DNA of 64,000 nt from Chondrosia reniformis (GCA_947172415.1 OX359192.1:3598501-3662500), one strand, 5' to 3'; positions 25,887-38,188 are shown, numbered from the stretch's first letter. The notes: generated from the letters alone by a model not told the origin. Program-made: numbers and translations.

Positions 25887-26434
25887 TGAAAAACAAAGGC
25901 CTTAACGGAGAACCTTGTTACTTCTTGCCTTAGTATACTAAGGCAACGAGTATCTGGCTTGGACAACCCTCAGTCAGTTATGTTTTCCTTTCTTTGGGAT
26001 TTTAGCCAGAAGCCTCGGCTTTTCCTCCTTCCGACAGCAGCAGACGGGTGCACGTCGGGCAAAAGTTGACCGTCATAATAGGAGGGAGTACCTCCATACA
26101 CCAATCCACCACTGCTTTCCAGAGGTCGACAGGCAAGGACTGGGACAGGACTACTTATCGTCCAGGCCCCAATCCCTCAACAGATAGATGGCGCCTCAAT
26201 ATCCTCACAGCCGAACAGAGAACAGTTCTCTGCATGGCTCTCATCACTTCTACTGCACTTTTTGACAGCTTTGGGATTCCCCTAAGGTCTTCCAGGAGCG
26301 TGTCCACTGTCCCCAAAGCACCAATTATCATCGGGACTACCTTAATTCGGTAGCCCCTAAATTGTTTCCTCATATCAGCTGCCAGCTTCTGGTACTTTTG
26401 GAACTTCTCTTGCCATCTTCCATTAATATTGCTA
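25887..26434 (-). mobile_element. 5'-truncated LINE (3' end of ORF plus 3' UTR)
   Basis: Non-repetitive insert reading on the minus strand: the last ~90 codons of a non-LTR retrotransposon polyprotein, then a ~265-bp 3' UTR ending near 25887. The 3' UTR holds an exact 18-bp palindrome, GCCTTAGTATACTAAGGC (25927-25944). Loss of everything upstream is the usual outcome of incomplete target-primed reverse transcription. No target-site duplication could be recognised in the degenerate flanks. Confidence 0.7.
26155..26434 (-). pseudogene. C-terminal end of a LINE reverse-transcriptase polyprotein
   Basis: The minus-strand frame contains KVVPMIIGALGTV followed by a stretch ending in RILRRHLSVEG. 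Many retrotransposon polyproteins in cnidarians, molluscs and other invertebrates end in a similar block (a Lys-Val-Val-Pro-hydrophobic-Gly-Ala-Leu-Gly motif, then an Arg-Ile-Leu-Arg motif about 50 residues later). No start codon belongs to it: the frame enters from truncated sequence at about 26434 and stops at 26155. Catalytic reverse-transcriptase motifs are missing. Family-level assignment beyond non-LTR is not possible from this piece. Confidence 0.65.
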
Positions 26435-26439
26435 AACAA

Positions 26440-27033
26440 CTAGTACATACAACGAGTAAATACAACTAGTACATACACCTAGTATATACAACTAGTTCAT
26501 ACAACTAGTTCATACAACTATTACGTATAACTAGTACATGCAACTACTTATTAGTACATACAACTAGTACATACAATTAGTAACTACAACTAGTAAATAT
26601 AACTACTACATACAGCTAGTAAAAACAACTAGTTCATACAACTAGTAAATACAACTTGTACATACACCTAGTACATACAACTAGTACATACAACTATTCC
26701 ATATAACTAGTACATTCAACTAACTACTAGTAGATACCGCTACTACATACAATTAGTACATACAACTAGTACATACATCCAGTACATACAACTAGTTCAT
26801 ATAACTAATGCAAAAAACTACAAACTAGAACACCTATACAACAAGTTCGTACAATTAGTACATTATACTAGTCCATAGAACTAGTACATACAACTAGTAC
26901 ATTCAAAGAGTACATAAAAGTAGTACATACAACTAGTTACTACTATATAAAACTATTACATACAACTAGTTACTACTACATAAAACTAATACATACAACT
27001 AGTAACTACAAATAGTAATTAAAATTAGTAGAT
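26440..27033 (-). repeat. 13-bp minisatellite, reverse orientation
   Basis: Degenerate GTACATACAACTA units between two inserts; nothing else seen. Confidence 0.9.
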
Positions 27034-27402
27034 ACAAAAACAAGGAGTTCAAGTTTAAAAACTCGTGGGGCCCTAGGAGACCCTGAGTAAACTCGAAATA
27101 CTTGACTGGTTCTCATCGATATCCGGTAAACTGATTTCATATCGACTCTTGTTGGCCGTCAATTTTTGGACAAGCTTTAGGTTACATTGTTTTAGTAATG
27201 ATGGTTTTTAAGTCCATTTCGTTCGTTCAATGTTCTACCCAAGGGAAGAGAAATCTAGAAAACGAAAGCTACCCGAACATCCGCCATTTTTAAAAGGTAC
27301 ATAGATGTATATATTTACAAAACTACGAACAGGAAGCCATACGTTAACATAATTTCTGAAAACAATATAGGGGCCCTTGCGGCGCCCCAATTAGAGACAA
27401 CT
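27034..27402. other. Unidentified ~370-bp insert
   Basis: Non-repetitive sequence bounded by minisatellite. It has GC-rich ends (GGGGCCCTAGGAGACCC near 27068 and GGGGCCCTTGCGGCGCCCC near 27370) around an AT-richer middle. No open frame of note, no clear terminal inverted repeat and no tRNA-like promoter boxes that I can recognise. It could be a short non-autonomous element or a fragment of a longer one. Confidence 0.5.
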
Positions 27403-28107
27403 AGAACATACAACTAGCACATAAAACTAGTTCATACAACTAGAACATACAACTAGTGCATACAAGTAGTACATATAACTAGTACATATAGCTAGTACAT
27501 ACAATGAGTACATATAACTAGTACATATATCAATTTCACACAACTAGAACATGAAAATAATATATAAATAGTAGTCTAGTACATACAACTAGTACATACT
27601 TCTAGTTACTAGTTCATACAACTAGTACATATAACTAGTACATACAGTTAGTACATACAACTAGTACATATAATTAGTACATACATCAATTTCACACAAC
27701 TAGTACATAAAACTAATATATACATGGTACTAGTACATACATCTAGTACATACATCTAGTTACTAGTGCATACAAGTAGTACATATAACTAGTACATACA
27801 GCTAGTACATACAACTAGTCTCAACAACTAGTAAATACAGATTGTTACTAGTTCTTACACCTAGTATATACATCTGGTACATACAATTATTACATACAAC
27901 TAGTACATACCACAATTTTACAAAAATAGTAAATACAACTAGTACATATAATTACTTACAACTAGTACATACAAGTAGTACATATAATTACATACAACCA
28001 GTTCAAACAACTAGTACAAACCATTAGTACATACAACTACTACATACAACTAGTGCTTATATCTAGTTACTAGTACATACAACTAGTACATACAATTAGT
28101 AACTACT
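27403..28107 (-). repeat. 13-bp minisatellite, reverse orientation
   Basis: Degenerate GTACATACAACTA units. The last ~270 bp parallels the flank of the first LINE insert. An open frame at 27842-28027 is low-complexity repeat translation. Confidence 0.9.
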
Positions 28108-28285
28108 TTAGAAACAAAAGCCTTAATGGAAAACCTTGTTACTTCTTATCTTAGTTTACTAAAGCAAGGAGTATCCGGCTTGGACAACCCTCAGTCAGTT
28201 CCTTTCTTTGGGTTTTTAGCCAGAAGCCTCGCTTTGCTTCCTTCCGGTAGCAGCAGACAGGTTCACGTCGGACCAAAGTTGACCA
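28108..28285 (-). mobile_element. Second LINE 3'-UTR fragment
   Basis: About 180 bp homologous to 25887-26078, in the same orientation: both share the CTTGGACAACCCTCAGTCAG block and the glycine/alanine-poor non-coding tail. It is shorter at both its inner end and its 5' side, and the 18-bp palindrome of the first copy is broken here. Because the neighbouring minisatellite is also shared, duplication of one insertion is more likely than two independent insertions. Confidence 0.7.
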
Positions 28286-28938
28286 TACTGACATACTAGT
28301 TTTATATACTAGTTGTATATACTAGTAGCTTGTTGCATGTACTAGTTGTATATACTAGCAGCTAGTTGCATGTACTAGTTGTTTGAACAAGTGGTATGTA
28401 GTAATATGTACTACTTGTATGTACTAGTTTTATGTATTAGTTGTATGTACTAGTTATATGTACTAGCAACTATTATACGTAATAGTTGTACCAACTGGTT
28501 GTAAGTACTAGCTGTATGTACTAGTTATATGTACTAGTTGGATGTACTAGCTGTATGTTCTAGTTATGTGTACTAGTTGGATGTACTAGCTGTATGTACT
28601 AGTTGGATTATACTAGTAACTAGTTGTATGTACTAATTGTATGAACTATATAGTTCTATGTATTAATTCTATGTACTAGTTTTGTGAAATTGATGTATGG
28701 ACTATTTGTATTTACTAGTTGTATGTACTAGTAACTAGTTATATCTACTAGTTGTATGTACTAGTTTGATGTACTAGTTGGATGTACTAGTAACTAGTTG
28801 CATATACTAGTTGTATGTACTATTAACAAACTATATTTACTAACTTTATCTGCTAGTTGTATGTAGTAGTGGTAAGTACTAGTGATTAGTTGCATGTACT
28901 GGTTATTTTTAATAATTGTATGAACTAGTTGTATGTAC
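28286..28938 (+). repeat. 13-bp minisatellite, forward orientation (innermost part of arm 2)
   Basis: Mirror image of 23995-24697. It ends at another ATGTACTAGTACAT strand switch near 28938, the counterpart of the switch at 23995. Confidence 0.9.
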
Positions 28939-31900
28939 TAGTACATGCAACTACTACTTACAATTGAGTACATACAACTAGAACCTCCAACTAGTAAATA
29001 TAACTAGTCCTAGTACATACAACTAGACCATACAACTAATAACGAGAACTTACAATAGTACATACAACTAAAGTACATACAACTATTACATCCAAATGTT
29101 ACACACAACTGGTACATATAACCATTACATACTCATATAATTAGATCATATAACTAGTATATACAACTAGTACTTACAACTAGAAACTAGTACATGCAAT
29201 TAGTACATACAACTAGTACATACAACTAGTATCTGGTACTTACAACTAGTATATATAACTACTACATACAACTAGTACCTACAACTGGTACATAACTATT
29301 TCACAGAATTAGTACATATAACTAGTATATACAACTTGTAAATATAACCAGAACATGAACATATAACTAGTACAAATAACTCTTACATACAACTAAACTA
29401 CAAACAGCTAGTACATACAACCAATAACTAGTAAATATAACTAGTACACACAGCAATTACACACAACTAGTACATACAACTAGTACATAAAACTAGTGAC
29501 ATACAACTTGTACATAGAACTAGAATACACAACTAGTAAAAACAACTAGTGTATACAAATAGTTACTAGTACATACAACTAGTACATACAAATAGTAACT
29601 ACAACTAGTAAATATAACTAGTACATACAGCAATTACACACAACTAGTACATACAAGTAGTACCTACAACTAGTACATCCATATGGTTACAAGTTCATAC
29701 AACTAGTACATACAACTAAGTACATTTAACTAGCACATAAAAGTAGTACACATAACTAGTACATAAAACTAGTTACTAGTACATACAACTAGTACCTACA
29801 ACTAGTACCTACAACTAGTACATACATATATTTACTAGTACATACAAATAATACATACAACTAGTACATAAAACTAGTACATACAACTAGTACATACAAT
29901 TAGTACATACAACTAGTAACTACAACTAGTGCATAGAACTAGTAAATACAACTAGTACATACAACTAGTACATACAACTAGTACATATAAGTAGTAAATT
30001 CTACTAGTTGAACTTGTTGAAATATACAACTGATATATACAGCTACCACATACTACTATTTCATACAACTAGTACATAAAACTTGTACATACAACTAGTG
30101 CTTACAATTAGTACATATAACTAGTACATCCAAGTGGTACCTATAACTAGGATATATACGTATAACTAAAAATACACATATAACTAGTACCTAGAAAGAG
30201 TCCATACAATTAGTACATAAAACTAGTGCATTCAACTAATACATGCAACTAGTCCATACAACTAGTACATACAACTGGTACATAAAACTTGTACATACAA
30301 CTAGTACATATAACTAGTACATCCAAGTGGTTCATATAACTAGGATATATACGTATAACTAAAAATACACATATAACTAGTACCTAGAAAGAGTTCATAC
30401 AACTAGTACATACAACTAGTAAAGACAATTAGTGCATGCAATTAGTATACACACAAAGTAAATTCAACTAATTCATTCAACATGTACATATAACAAGTAC
30501 ATACAACTAGTGCATGCAACTATTACATACAACTAGCACATAGAAGAAGTAAATACAGCTAGTACATACAACTAGTCCATACAACTAGTTCTTAACTAAT
30601 ATATACATTCAACTAGTACATTAAAGCAGGCCATACAATTAGTACATACTACTAGAACATATAACTAATACATACAAATAGTGTATACAACTAGCAACTA
30701 GCACATACAAGGTGTATCTAGGACAAACAGAACGATTCCATAAGACTAGAACATACAACTAGGGTATACACAAATAACTAGTACATATAAATAGTACCTA
30801 CAACTAGTACCTACAACTAGTGCATAGAACTAGTAAATACAACTAGTACATACAACTAGTACATACAACTAGTACATATAAGTAGTAAATTCTACTAGTT
30901 GAACTTGTTGAAATATACAACTAATATATACAGCTACCACATACTACTATTTCATACAACTAGTACCTACAACTAGTACATACAACTAGTTCATACAACT
31001 AGTACATACAACTAGCGCATACAACTTGTACTACAACTAGCACATACAAATAGCACATAGAACGATTCCATAACACAAGACATACAACTAGTGCATACAA
31101 CGAGTACACACAACTAGTCCATGCGACTAGTACATAAAACTAGTATATACAACTAGTACATTCAAGTATTACTTACAACTAGTACATACAACTAGTACAT
31201 TAAACTAGTACTACAACTAGTACATAGAACTAGTACATAAAACTAGTATATACATACGACTAGTACATACAAATACAACTAGTACATAGAACTAGTACCT
31301 ACAAAGAGTAAATGTAATTTATACTTGTAGATACAAGTAGCACAAGCAACTATTAAATATTACCAGTACTAATACAAAACACTAGCACAAACAACTAGTG
31401 CATACAGCTAGTTACTAGTACATACAACTAGTTTATATAACTAGAACATACAACTACTACATACAACTATTTACTACAACATAAAACTAGTTCATACGAT
31501 TAGTACATACAACATCTAACGACAACTTGTAATTATAACTAGTACAAACAACAATTAGACCCACCTAGTACATAAACTAGTAAATCCACCTAGTACATAC
31601 AACTATTACATGCAACTATTACATACGACTAGTTCATGCAACCAATATACACAACTACCACATATAACTAGCACATACACATAGTTTCTACAAATAGTAC
31701 GAACAACTAGTACATAAAACTAGTACATAAAACTAGGACATCCAACAAGTACATAACTAGTACACATAACTATTACATACAAATATATACAATTAGTACA
31801 TAAAACCACTGTATACATCTTGTACATACAACTACCACATACAACTAGTACATACAACTAGTTCGTACGATCAGTTACTAGTACATATATACAACTAGTA

Positions 31901-33127
31901 CATATAACTAGTACATACAACTAATACATACAAGTAATACATACAACTGGTTGTTACAACATACAACCAGTATATATAACACACAACACACAACTACTAC
32001 ATAAAACTAGCACATACACTTATAACTAGTACATATAAATAATATACACAACTAGTACAAAGAACCAGTCCATACAACTAGAACTTATAATTAGTACATA
32101 CAATTGGTATATACAACTAGTATTTAGTACATAAAACCAGTACATAGACCTAGTACATACAACTAGTACATACATCTAGTTACTAGTACAAACAATTAGT
32201 ACATACAACTAGTACATACAACTAGTAACTACAATTGGTAAATATAACTAGGACATACAACTAGTACATAAAACTAGATCATACATCCAGTTACTTGTAC
32301 ATACAATTAGTACATACAACTAGTACATACAACTAGATCATACATCCAGTTACTTGTACATACAAATAGCACATACAACTAGTACATACAACTAGTAACT
32401 ACAACTAGTACATACATTTAGTTACTTGTACATACAAGTTGTTCACACCACTAGTACATACATCTAGTACATACAACTAGTATATATATCTAGTACATAC
32501 AGCTATTTACTAGTACATAGAACTAGTTACTAATACATAAAACTAGTTACTAGTACATACAACTAGTACATACAGCTAGTAACTACTACTGGTAAATATA
32601 CCTAGTACATACAACAATTACGCACAACTAGTACATAAAACTAGTACATACAACTAATATATACGACTAGGACATACAACTGGTACACACAACTAGTACA
32701 TACAACTAGTACATACAACTAGTATATACGACTAGTACATAGAACTAGTACACACAACTAGTACCTACAACTAGTACATACAACTAGTTACTAGTAGATG
32801 CAACTAGTACATACAACTAGTATATACAACTAGTAACTACAACCAGTAAATGCAGAGTGTTACTAGTTCATACAACTAGTACATACAACTAGAATATACA
32901 ACTAGTATATACGACTAGTACATACAACTAGTACACACAATCAGTACATAGCACTAGTACATACAACTAGTATATACATCTAGTAACTACAACTAGTAAA
33001 TACAGATTGTTACTAATACATACAACTAGTACATACAACTAGTTCATACAACTAGTTTATTTACTAATACATACAACTAGTACATAGAATTAGTACACCA
33101 ACTAGTACATACAACTAGTACATATAA
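28939..33127 (-). repeat. 13-bp minisatellite, reverse orientation (arm 2)
   Basis: Mirror partner of 20001-23994. It has its own private duplications: the AGTAGTAAATTCTACTAG block occurs near 29990 and again near 30880, and a GGATATATACGTATAAC block occurs near 30150 and 30345. These are absent from arm 1. Confidence 0.93.
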
Positions 33128-33187
33128 CTGCATCGTAAGTTCCTGCAGACCCACCTATATACTGACTATAAAATTACAGAAAATTTC

Positions 33188-33471
33188 GCAATCAAGTAGC
33201 AAAATGGCAGAGATCAGCCCAGAAGTCTTATGTGTCTGTTCTTGTGGTAAAGAAAGTCAGTCCCTCTAACCTGTGGTCAGAGATTAAAGTTTGCAAATAC
33301 AATGGTCTTTCTTCTCAGTCATCAGTCACTAACACTCCATCTGCATCTAGTCTCAATTCCTACTTTGCCTCGATCACTTCAACAAATCAGGCAGTTGTCT
33401 ATGCCTCAGTTGTACTATCAAGTCCTTCCGTTCATGTTGATGTTTGCAATCTACAAACAAATTTTACATAA
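33188..33471 (+). pseudogene. LINE-type coding fragment in arm 2
   Basis: Mirror-image copy of the arm 1 fragment, within a ~340-bp insert at 33128-33471. The frame is conserved (KWQRSAQKSYVS, NLWSEIK, SLNSYFASIT) but lacks the ATG that arm 1 has, because ACA is replaced by GCA beside a different preceding codon. Several substitutions separate the arms (Phe/Ser, Asp/Val, Ser/Thr, Pro/Ser). Reading starts in-frame well upstream of the first Met at 33232. No catalytic residues are present. As in arm 1, the assignment to a pre-RT linker is inferred from the pattern. Confidence 0.45.
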
Positions 33472-36453
33472 AACTAGTAACTACAAGTAGTAAATATAAG
33501 TTGGACACACAACAATTACACACAACAAGTACATAAAACTAGTACACATAACTACATACAACTAGTACATACAACTAATACATTCAACTAGGACATACAG
33601 ATAGTTACAAGTATATATAACTAATAACTACAACTAGTAAAGGCAGAGTGTTTCTAGTACATACAACTAGCACATACAACTAGTACCTACAACTAGTACC
33701 TACATCTATTTACTAGTACATATAATTAGTACATACTACTAGTACATAAAACAAGTACATATAACTAGTACACATAACTAGTACATATAACTAATTACTA
33801 TTACATACAACTAGTACATACAACTAATACATACAACTAGTGATATACAACTTGTACATAGAACTAGAATACACAACTAGTACAAACAACTAGTATATAC
33901 AACTAGTTACTAGTACATACAACTAGTACATACAAAAGGTCACCACAACTAGTAAATATAACTAGTACACATAACTAGTACATATAACTAATTACTATTA
34001 CATTCAACTAGTACATACAACTAATATATACAACTAGTGATATACAACTTGTACATAGAACTAGAATACACAACTAGTACAAACAACTAGTGTATACAAC
34101 TAGTTACTAGTACATACAACTAGTACATACAAAAGGTAACCACAACTAGTAAATGTAACTAGTACATACAGCAATTATACACAACTAGTATATACAAGTA
34201 GTACCTACAACTAGTACATACAAGTAGTACCTACAACTAGTACATACATAAGGTTACAAGTTCATACAACTAGTATATACAACTAAGTACATTTAACTAG
34301 CACATAAACCTAGTGCACATAACTAGTACATACAACTAGTTACTAGTACACACAACTAGTACATACAATTAGTACCTACAACTAGTACACATAACTAGTA
34401 CATACAACTACATACTAGTACATTGAACTAGTACATACAACTAGTACATAAAACTAGTGACATACAACTTGTACATAGAACTAGAATACACAACTAGTAC
34501 AAACAACTAGTGTATACAACTAGTTACTAGTACATACAACTAATACATACAACTAGTACCTACAACTAGTTACAAGCAAATACACCTAGAACATACAACT
34601 AGCACATTCAACTAGTACATACAACTATTTACTAGCACATAAAACTAGAACATGCAACTAGCATATAAAACTACTACATTCATCTAGTACATGCAACTAG
34701 TAAATACATTTAGTACATATAACTAGTTACTAGTACATACAGCTAGTACATTCAACTACTCTTTACAACTAGTATATTCAACTAGTTGCCAGTACTTACA
34801 ACTAGTACATATAACTAGTTACTTTTACATACAACTAGTACATACAATTATAACATAGAACTTATACTTACAACTAGTTACTAGCTCATACAGCTTGTAT
34901 ATACAACTAGTTGTCACTAGTACATATATACAATTAGGACATACAATTATTACATACAACTAATAGATACAACTAGTTACTAGTACATACAACAGTACAT
35001 ACAACTAGCACACACAACTAGTACCTACAACTAAGAAATATAACCAGTACTAGTACATACAACTAGTATATATAAAACACAACACACAACTACTACATAT
35101 AACTAGCACATAAAAATATAACTAGTACATATAAATAGTACATACAACTAGTACAAACACCTAGTCCATACAACTAGTACATACAACTAGTACATGCAAC
35201 TAGTACAAACAACTAGTACATACAACTAGCACATACAACTGGTACTAAAATTAGTACTTTGAACTAGTACATAGAACGATTCCATAACCCTGGAACATAA
35301 AAATAGTACATACAACAAGTATATAACTAGTACATAAAACTACTACATAATACCAGTAGTACCTAAGATTAGTAAATATAACTAGTACTAGTACTTACAC
35401 CTAGTGCATACAACTAGTTCTAGTACTTACACCTAGTGAATACAGCTAGTTCATACAATATGTACAAACCACTAGTACACACAACTTGTACATACAAGTA
35501 GAACATTGAATTAGTTGCTAGAACAAACAACTGGTGCATACAACTAGTACATTCAACTAGTACGTACAACTGGTACACACAAGTAGTACTTGCAATTTGT
35601 ACTACAACAAGTACACAGAACTAGTACATGCACATATAGCTAGTTCATAAAAATAGTACATACAATTAGTACATGCAACTGGTTCATACGACTAGTAAAT
35701 ACAACTAGTTGATACATCTAGTATAAACAACTAGTACTTGCAACTAGTATATACAATTAGTAACTGCAACTATTAAATATAACTAGTACTTACAACAATT
35801 GCATACAACTAGAACATTCAACTAGTACATGCAACTATCACTACAACTAGTACATATAACTAGTACATACAACTAGTACAAACAACTAGTACATACAACT
35901 ATTACCTACCTAGTACCTAGTATAACTAGTACTAGAACCTACAACTCCACAGTATACCCAGCTGATGCATTCAACTTGTACATACAATTAGTATATACAA
36001 CTAATACATACAACTAGTACATACAATTAGTAACTGCAACTAGTAAATATACCTAGTACTTACAACATTTACATACAACTAGTACATACAACTAGTACAT
36101 ACAACTAGTACACAAAACTAGTACATATAACTAAAACACACAACTACTACATATAACTAGCACATACACAAATAACTAGAACATACAAATAGTACATAGA
36201 ACTGGTACAAAGAACAAGTACATACAAGTAGTTCATACAACTAGTAACTACAGCTAGTAAATATAATTATTACTAGTACATACAAATAATACATACAACA
36301 AGAACACACAATTAGTACATACAACAGGTCAATACAATTAGTACATACAACTAGTACATACAAATAATACATACAACAAGAACACACAATTAGTACATAC
36401 AACAGGTCAATACAATTAGTACATACAACTAGTACATACAAGTAGTACATAGA
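33472..36453 (-). repeat. 13-bp minisatellite, reverse orientation (outer arm 2 and beyond)
   Basis: Mirror partner of 16906-19663 up to about 36095. The remaining ~350 bp has no partner, because arm 1 ends at the 122-bp satellite. A block of about 280 bp at 33775-33960 and 33965-34150 is duplicated. A 78-bp exact-looking tandem pair lies at about 36276-36431 and creates a misleading open frame. Confidence 0.93.
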
Positions 36454-36497
36454 ATCTTTGGGATGGTACATCCTTCGACTTTTTAGCGTTTAAAAAT

Positions 36498-37657
36498 GTG
36501 CATGTATAACATGTCTACAAATTTCCAATTTTTGTAAATCGTCATATTAGCACCTACAGAGGTGTCACATTCCAGGCGAAAGTGTCTCTAGCGTGTGACC
36601 TGAGCGTGAAACGGAGCACCAGCCACTGAAGCGTCACGAGTCATCACTAGTCGTTATCAATTGTGATAACTTAGAGCAATTTATATAGTATACCGGAGGA
36701 AGGCCAATGACGAAGGAAGACCAATAAAGGCCTACATAACCGAAATGTTCTATTTTTCTTTTGATTATAATTCGTTAATAATCAAAAAAGAATACAGTGT
36801 TTCAGTCACGTAAGCCTTAATTCCTCAGCTATTATTTACGTATTATAATAGCTGAGGAATTAAGGCTTACGTGACCAAAACGTTCTATTTTCTTTTGATT
36901 ATACTTCGTTAATTGCTCATACATTTTCGCCATTGATAAATACATAGATATTAGTAGACATGCAATATGTTTACTGTTTCCACTTACCTCTTACAACAAA
37001 AAACTTTGATCAAGGAAACTGTATCGCTACCGAGAAGCCTGGACATATCAACTTCGGAAGTCTAATGTTTGTAAAACGTGTTACCAAATATTTGGGTGCA
37101 TAAGCAACATCATAAAAAATTATTGTATATTAGCTAAGCTATACTACTAATTTTAGCCGATAATCATGTGACAATACCATTACTCGAAGGAGAAGAGACA
37201 AATGGAAAACGAACCAATTATTAGACAGTTGAGGATTGTATATCTAACCATTTTTTGACGTCAATCTCTTCAGTAAGTAACAGCCTAAAAGTTGTATGTA
37301 TACTCCTGGAATATTCCCTTGTTTAACTGAGATATGAAGGACTACAATACAATCATTAAATATCATTATCCTTCATAGATTGGTGTCACCATTTATTCTA
37401 TATTCGTATTTTCCACAGTCTAATAAAACATTTTTGGTGATTTGGCACCTATCACTTACGGCTGCTTACCCTCTTTTAAAAGCCTGCAATCGTGACGCTC
37501 TTGTAGCCAAAATATTAAGAAAGAATAGCTCTTCAATTCTATATAATTTGTTTAGCAATACGATGTTTCTAAAGTAAAATAGAATAAATTAAAAAAGAGT
37601 GTCATTTAGCAACTTTTATCGAAAATTCCCGGAAGTTTGGACATGTTCCACTAGTGG
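36498..37657. other. Nested insertion splitting the Penelope-like pseudo-LTR
   Basis: AT-rich, non-repetitive DNA placed exactly where the inverted pseudo-LTR is interrupted (left part ends after AGCGTTTAAAAA, right part resumes GCAGTTGGTTTTCG). It contains a strong hairpin (36805-36875). It also contains a direct repeat, TTCTTTTGATTATA near 36757 and 36890, next to GAAATG/AAAACG and TTC motifs that resemble the ends of other Penelope-like pseudo-LTRs. A 65-codon forward frame at 37380-37577 has no recognisable domain, and I do not consider it a gene. Confidence 0.55.
36805..36875. repeat. 31-bp perfect inverted repeat with 9-nt loop
   Basis: Arms 36805-36835 and 36845-36875 are exact complements (GTCACGTAAGCC... 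and ...GGCTTACGTGAC), separated by TTACGTATT. Weaker inverted similarity continues outward for ~30 bp on each side (TTTTTTGATTATT versus its partner TTTTCTTTTGATTATA). It therefore looks like the junction of two head-to-head copies of one terminal sequence rather than a terminator. Confidence 0.85.
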
Positions 37658-37763
37658 GCAGTTGGTTTTCGATTCTTCGTCAATTCTTTGTAAAACGTTG
37701 TGACCCTGGGGGTCTTCCTCAGTGACTGATGATTGAGTGGAAGAATAGCCTCTATTTATAGAG
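37658..37763 (-). repeat. Pseudo-LTR (3' copy) of the Penelope-like element
   Basis: About 106 bp, inverted relative to 38189-38285, with scattered substitutions and an indel near the ribozyme-like core. It is the tail that follows the endonuclease frame. Confidence 0.75.
37716..37760 (-). promoter_or_regulatory. TATA box and hammerhead-like core in the 3' pseudo-LTR
   Basis: On the minus strand, TATAAATAG (37760-37752) is preceded by GGGCGGGAAAAA. CTGAGGA (37722-37716) starts 38 bp after the TATA start and is followed by AGACCC-loop-GGGTC. The expected GAAA is replaced by ACAA, so the ribozyme core is probably inactive. Confidence 0.45.
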
Positions 37764-38151
37764 GATTTTTCCCGCCCTTTCTACTTCCTGTCATGTGACC
37801 CTCAGCAGGATGAGAAAAACAGGAAGTATAAATATTAAATCGTCTCCAGGCTTGATGTAACAAAATGCCTTGATCTAAATTCATTCTCGCCTGACTCTTC
37901 TGGATCCTGATGGCTTCTTTGACCTTTCTCCTTTGCCAGAGGGTATCCCTGTGTGTAATCTTGGCCTTGTCCCAGGCAATTGAGTGGCCAGTCTTGAGGG
38001 AGTGAACAGCTATACCGTTGTTCACATTCTCCATCCTGACTGCTCGCTTGTGTTCTGCCAATCTCTCTTTCAGGGTCCTTCCAGTTTCACCAATGTAGAC
38101 CGCAGAACACTCAGAGCAAGGAATTAGGTAAACTACACCTTTGATATCCAT
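37756..38151 (-). CDS. GIY-YIG endonuclease domain of a Penelope-like element (partial)
   Basis: 131 codons. The product has GVVY at residues 5-8 and YIG at 19-21, followed by ETGR (Arg25). It also has IPCSEC with two cysteines (12 and 15), His34, His50 and His56 in a histidine-rich middle, a candidate catalytic Glu at 79 (KVKEAIRI) and Asn91. These match the order of the GIY-YIG nuclease signature in Penelope-like polyproteins, where the domain follows the reverse transcriptase and nicks DNA to prime reverse transcription in the nucleus. The reverse transcriptase is missing, so the listed Met is just the first ATG of a 5'-truncated frame. The 3' end of the frame overlaps the start of the pseudo-LTR, including its TATA box. 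The sequence is intact but unlikely to act on its own. Confidence 0.8.
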   Translation of the reverse strand: MDIKGVVYLIPCSECSAVYIGETGRTLKERLAEHKRAVRMENVNNGIAVHSLKTGHSIAWDKAKITHRDTLWQRRKVKEAIRIQKSQARMNLDQGILLHQAWRRFNIYTSCFSHPAEGHMTGSRKGGKNPL

Positions 38152-38188
38152 AGGTGGTTGTCGCTGTTTTGGGTTGGATAAAACGGTT

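Larger units (their letters stand above)
16906..36095. repeat. Large inverted duplication (arms ~7.7 kb, spacer ~3.6 kb)
   Basis: Arm 1 is 16906-24697 and arm 2 is about 28292-36095. Landmarks mirror one another in order: minisatellite variants at 17040, 17640 and 21041, the coding insert, and even the internal strand switch, pairing with 35945, 35270, 31960, 33300 and 28938. The arms differ by substitutions and private duplications, so they are not an exact palindrome. The spacer carries inserts absent from both arms. Confidence 0.85.

Noticed and set aside
26048-26353. Forward 101-codon frame over the LINE fragment
   Set aside because: Antisense shadow of the minus-strand LINE C-terminus, which carries the recognisable motifs.
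27068-27100. CTGAGTAAACTCGAAA, resembling a hammerhead
   Set aside because: The hairpin GAGTAAACTC consumes the bases that should form the core (CTGANGA is not present), so it is not a hammerhead.
36241-36471. 76-codon minus-strand frame
   Set aside because: Created by a 78-bp tandem duplication of minisatellite; low complexity.
37380-37577. 65-codon forward frame in the nested insert
   Set aside because: No recognisable domain, and an open frame of this length is plausible by chance in this DNA.
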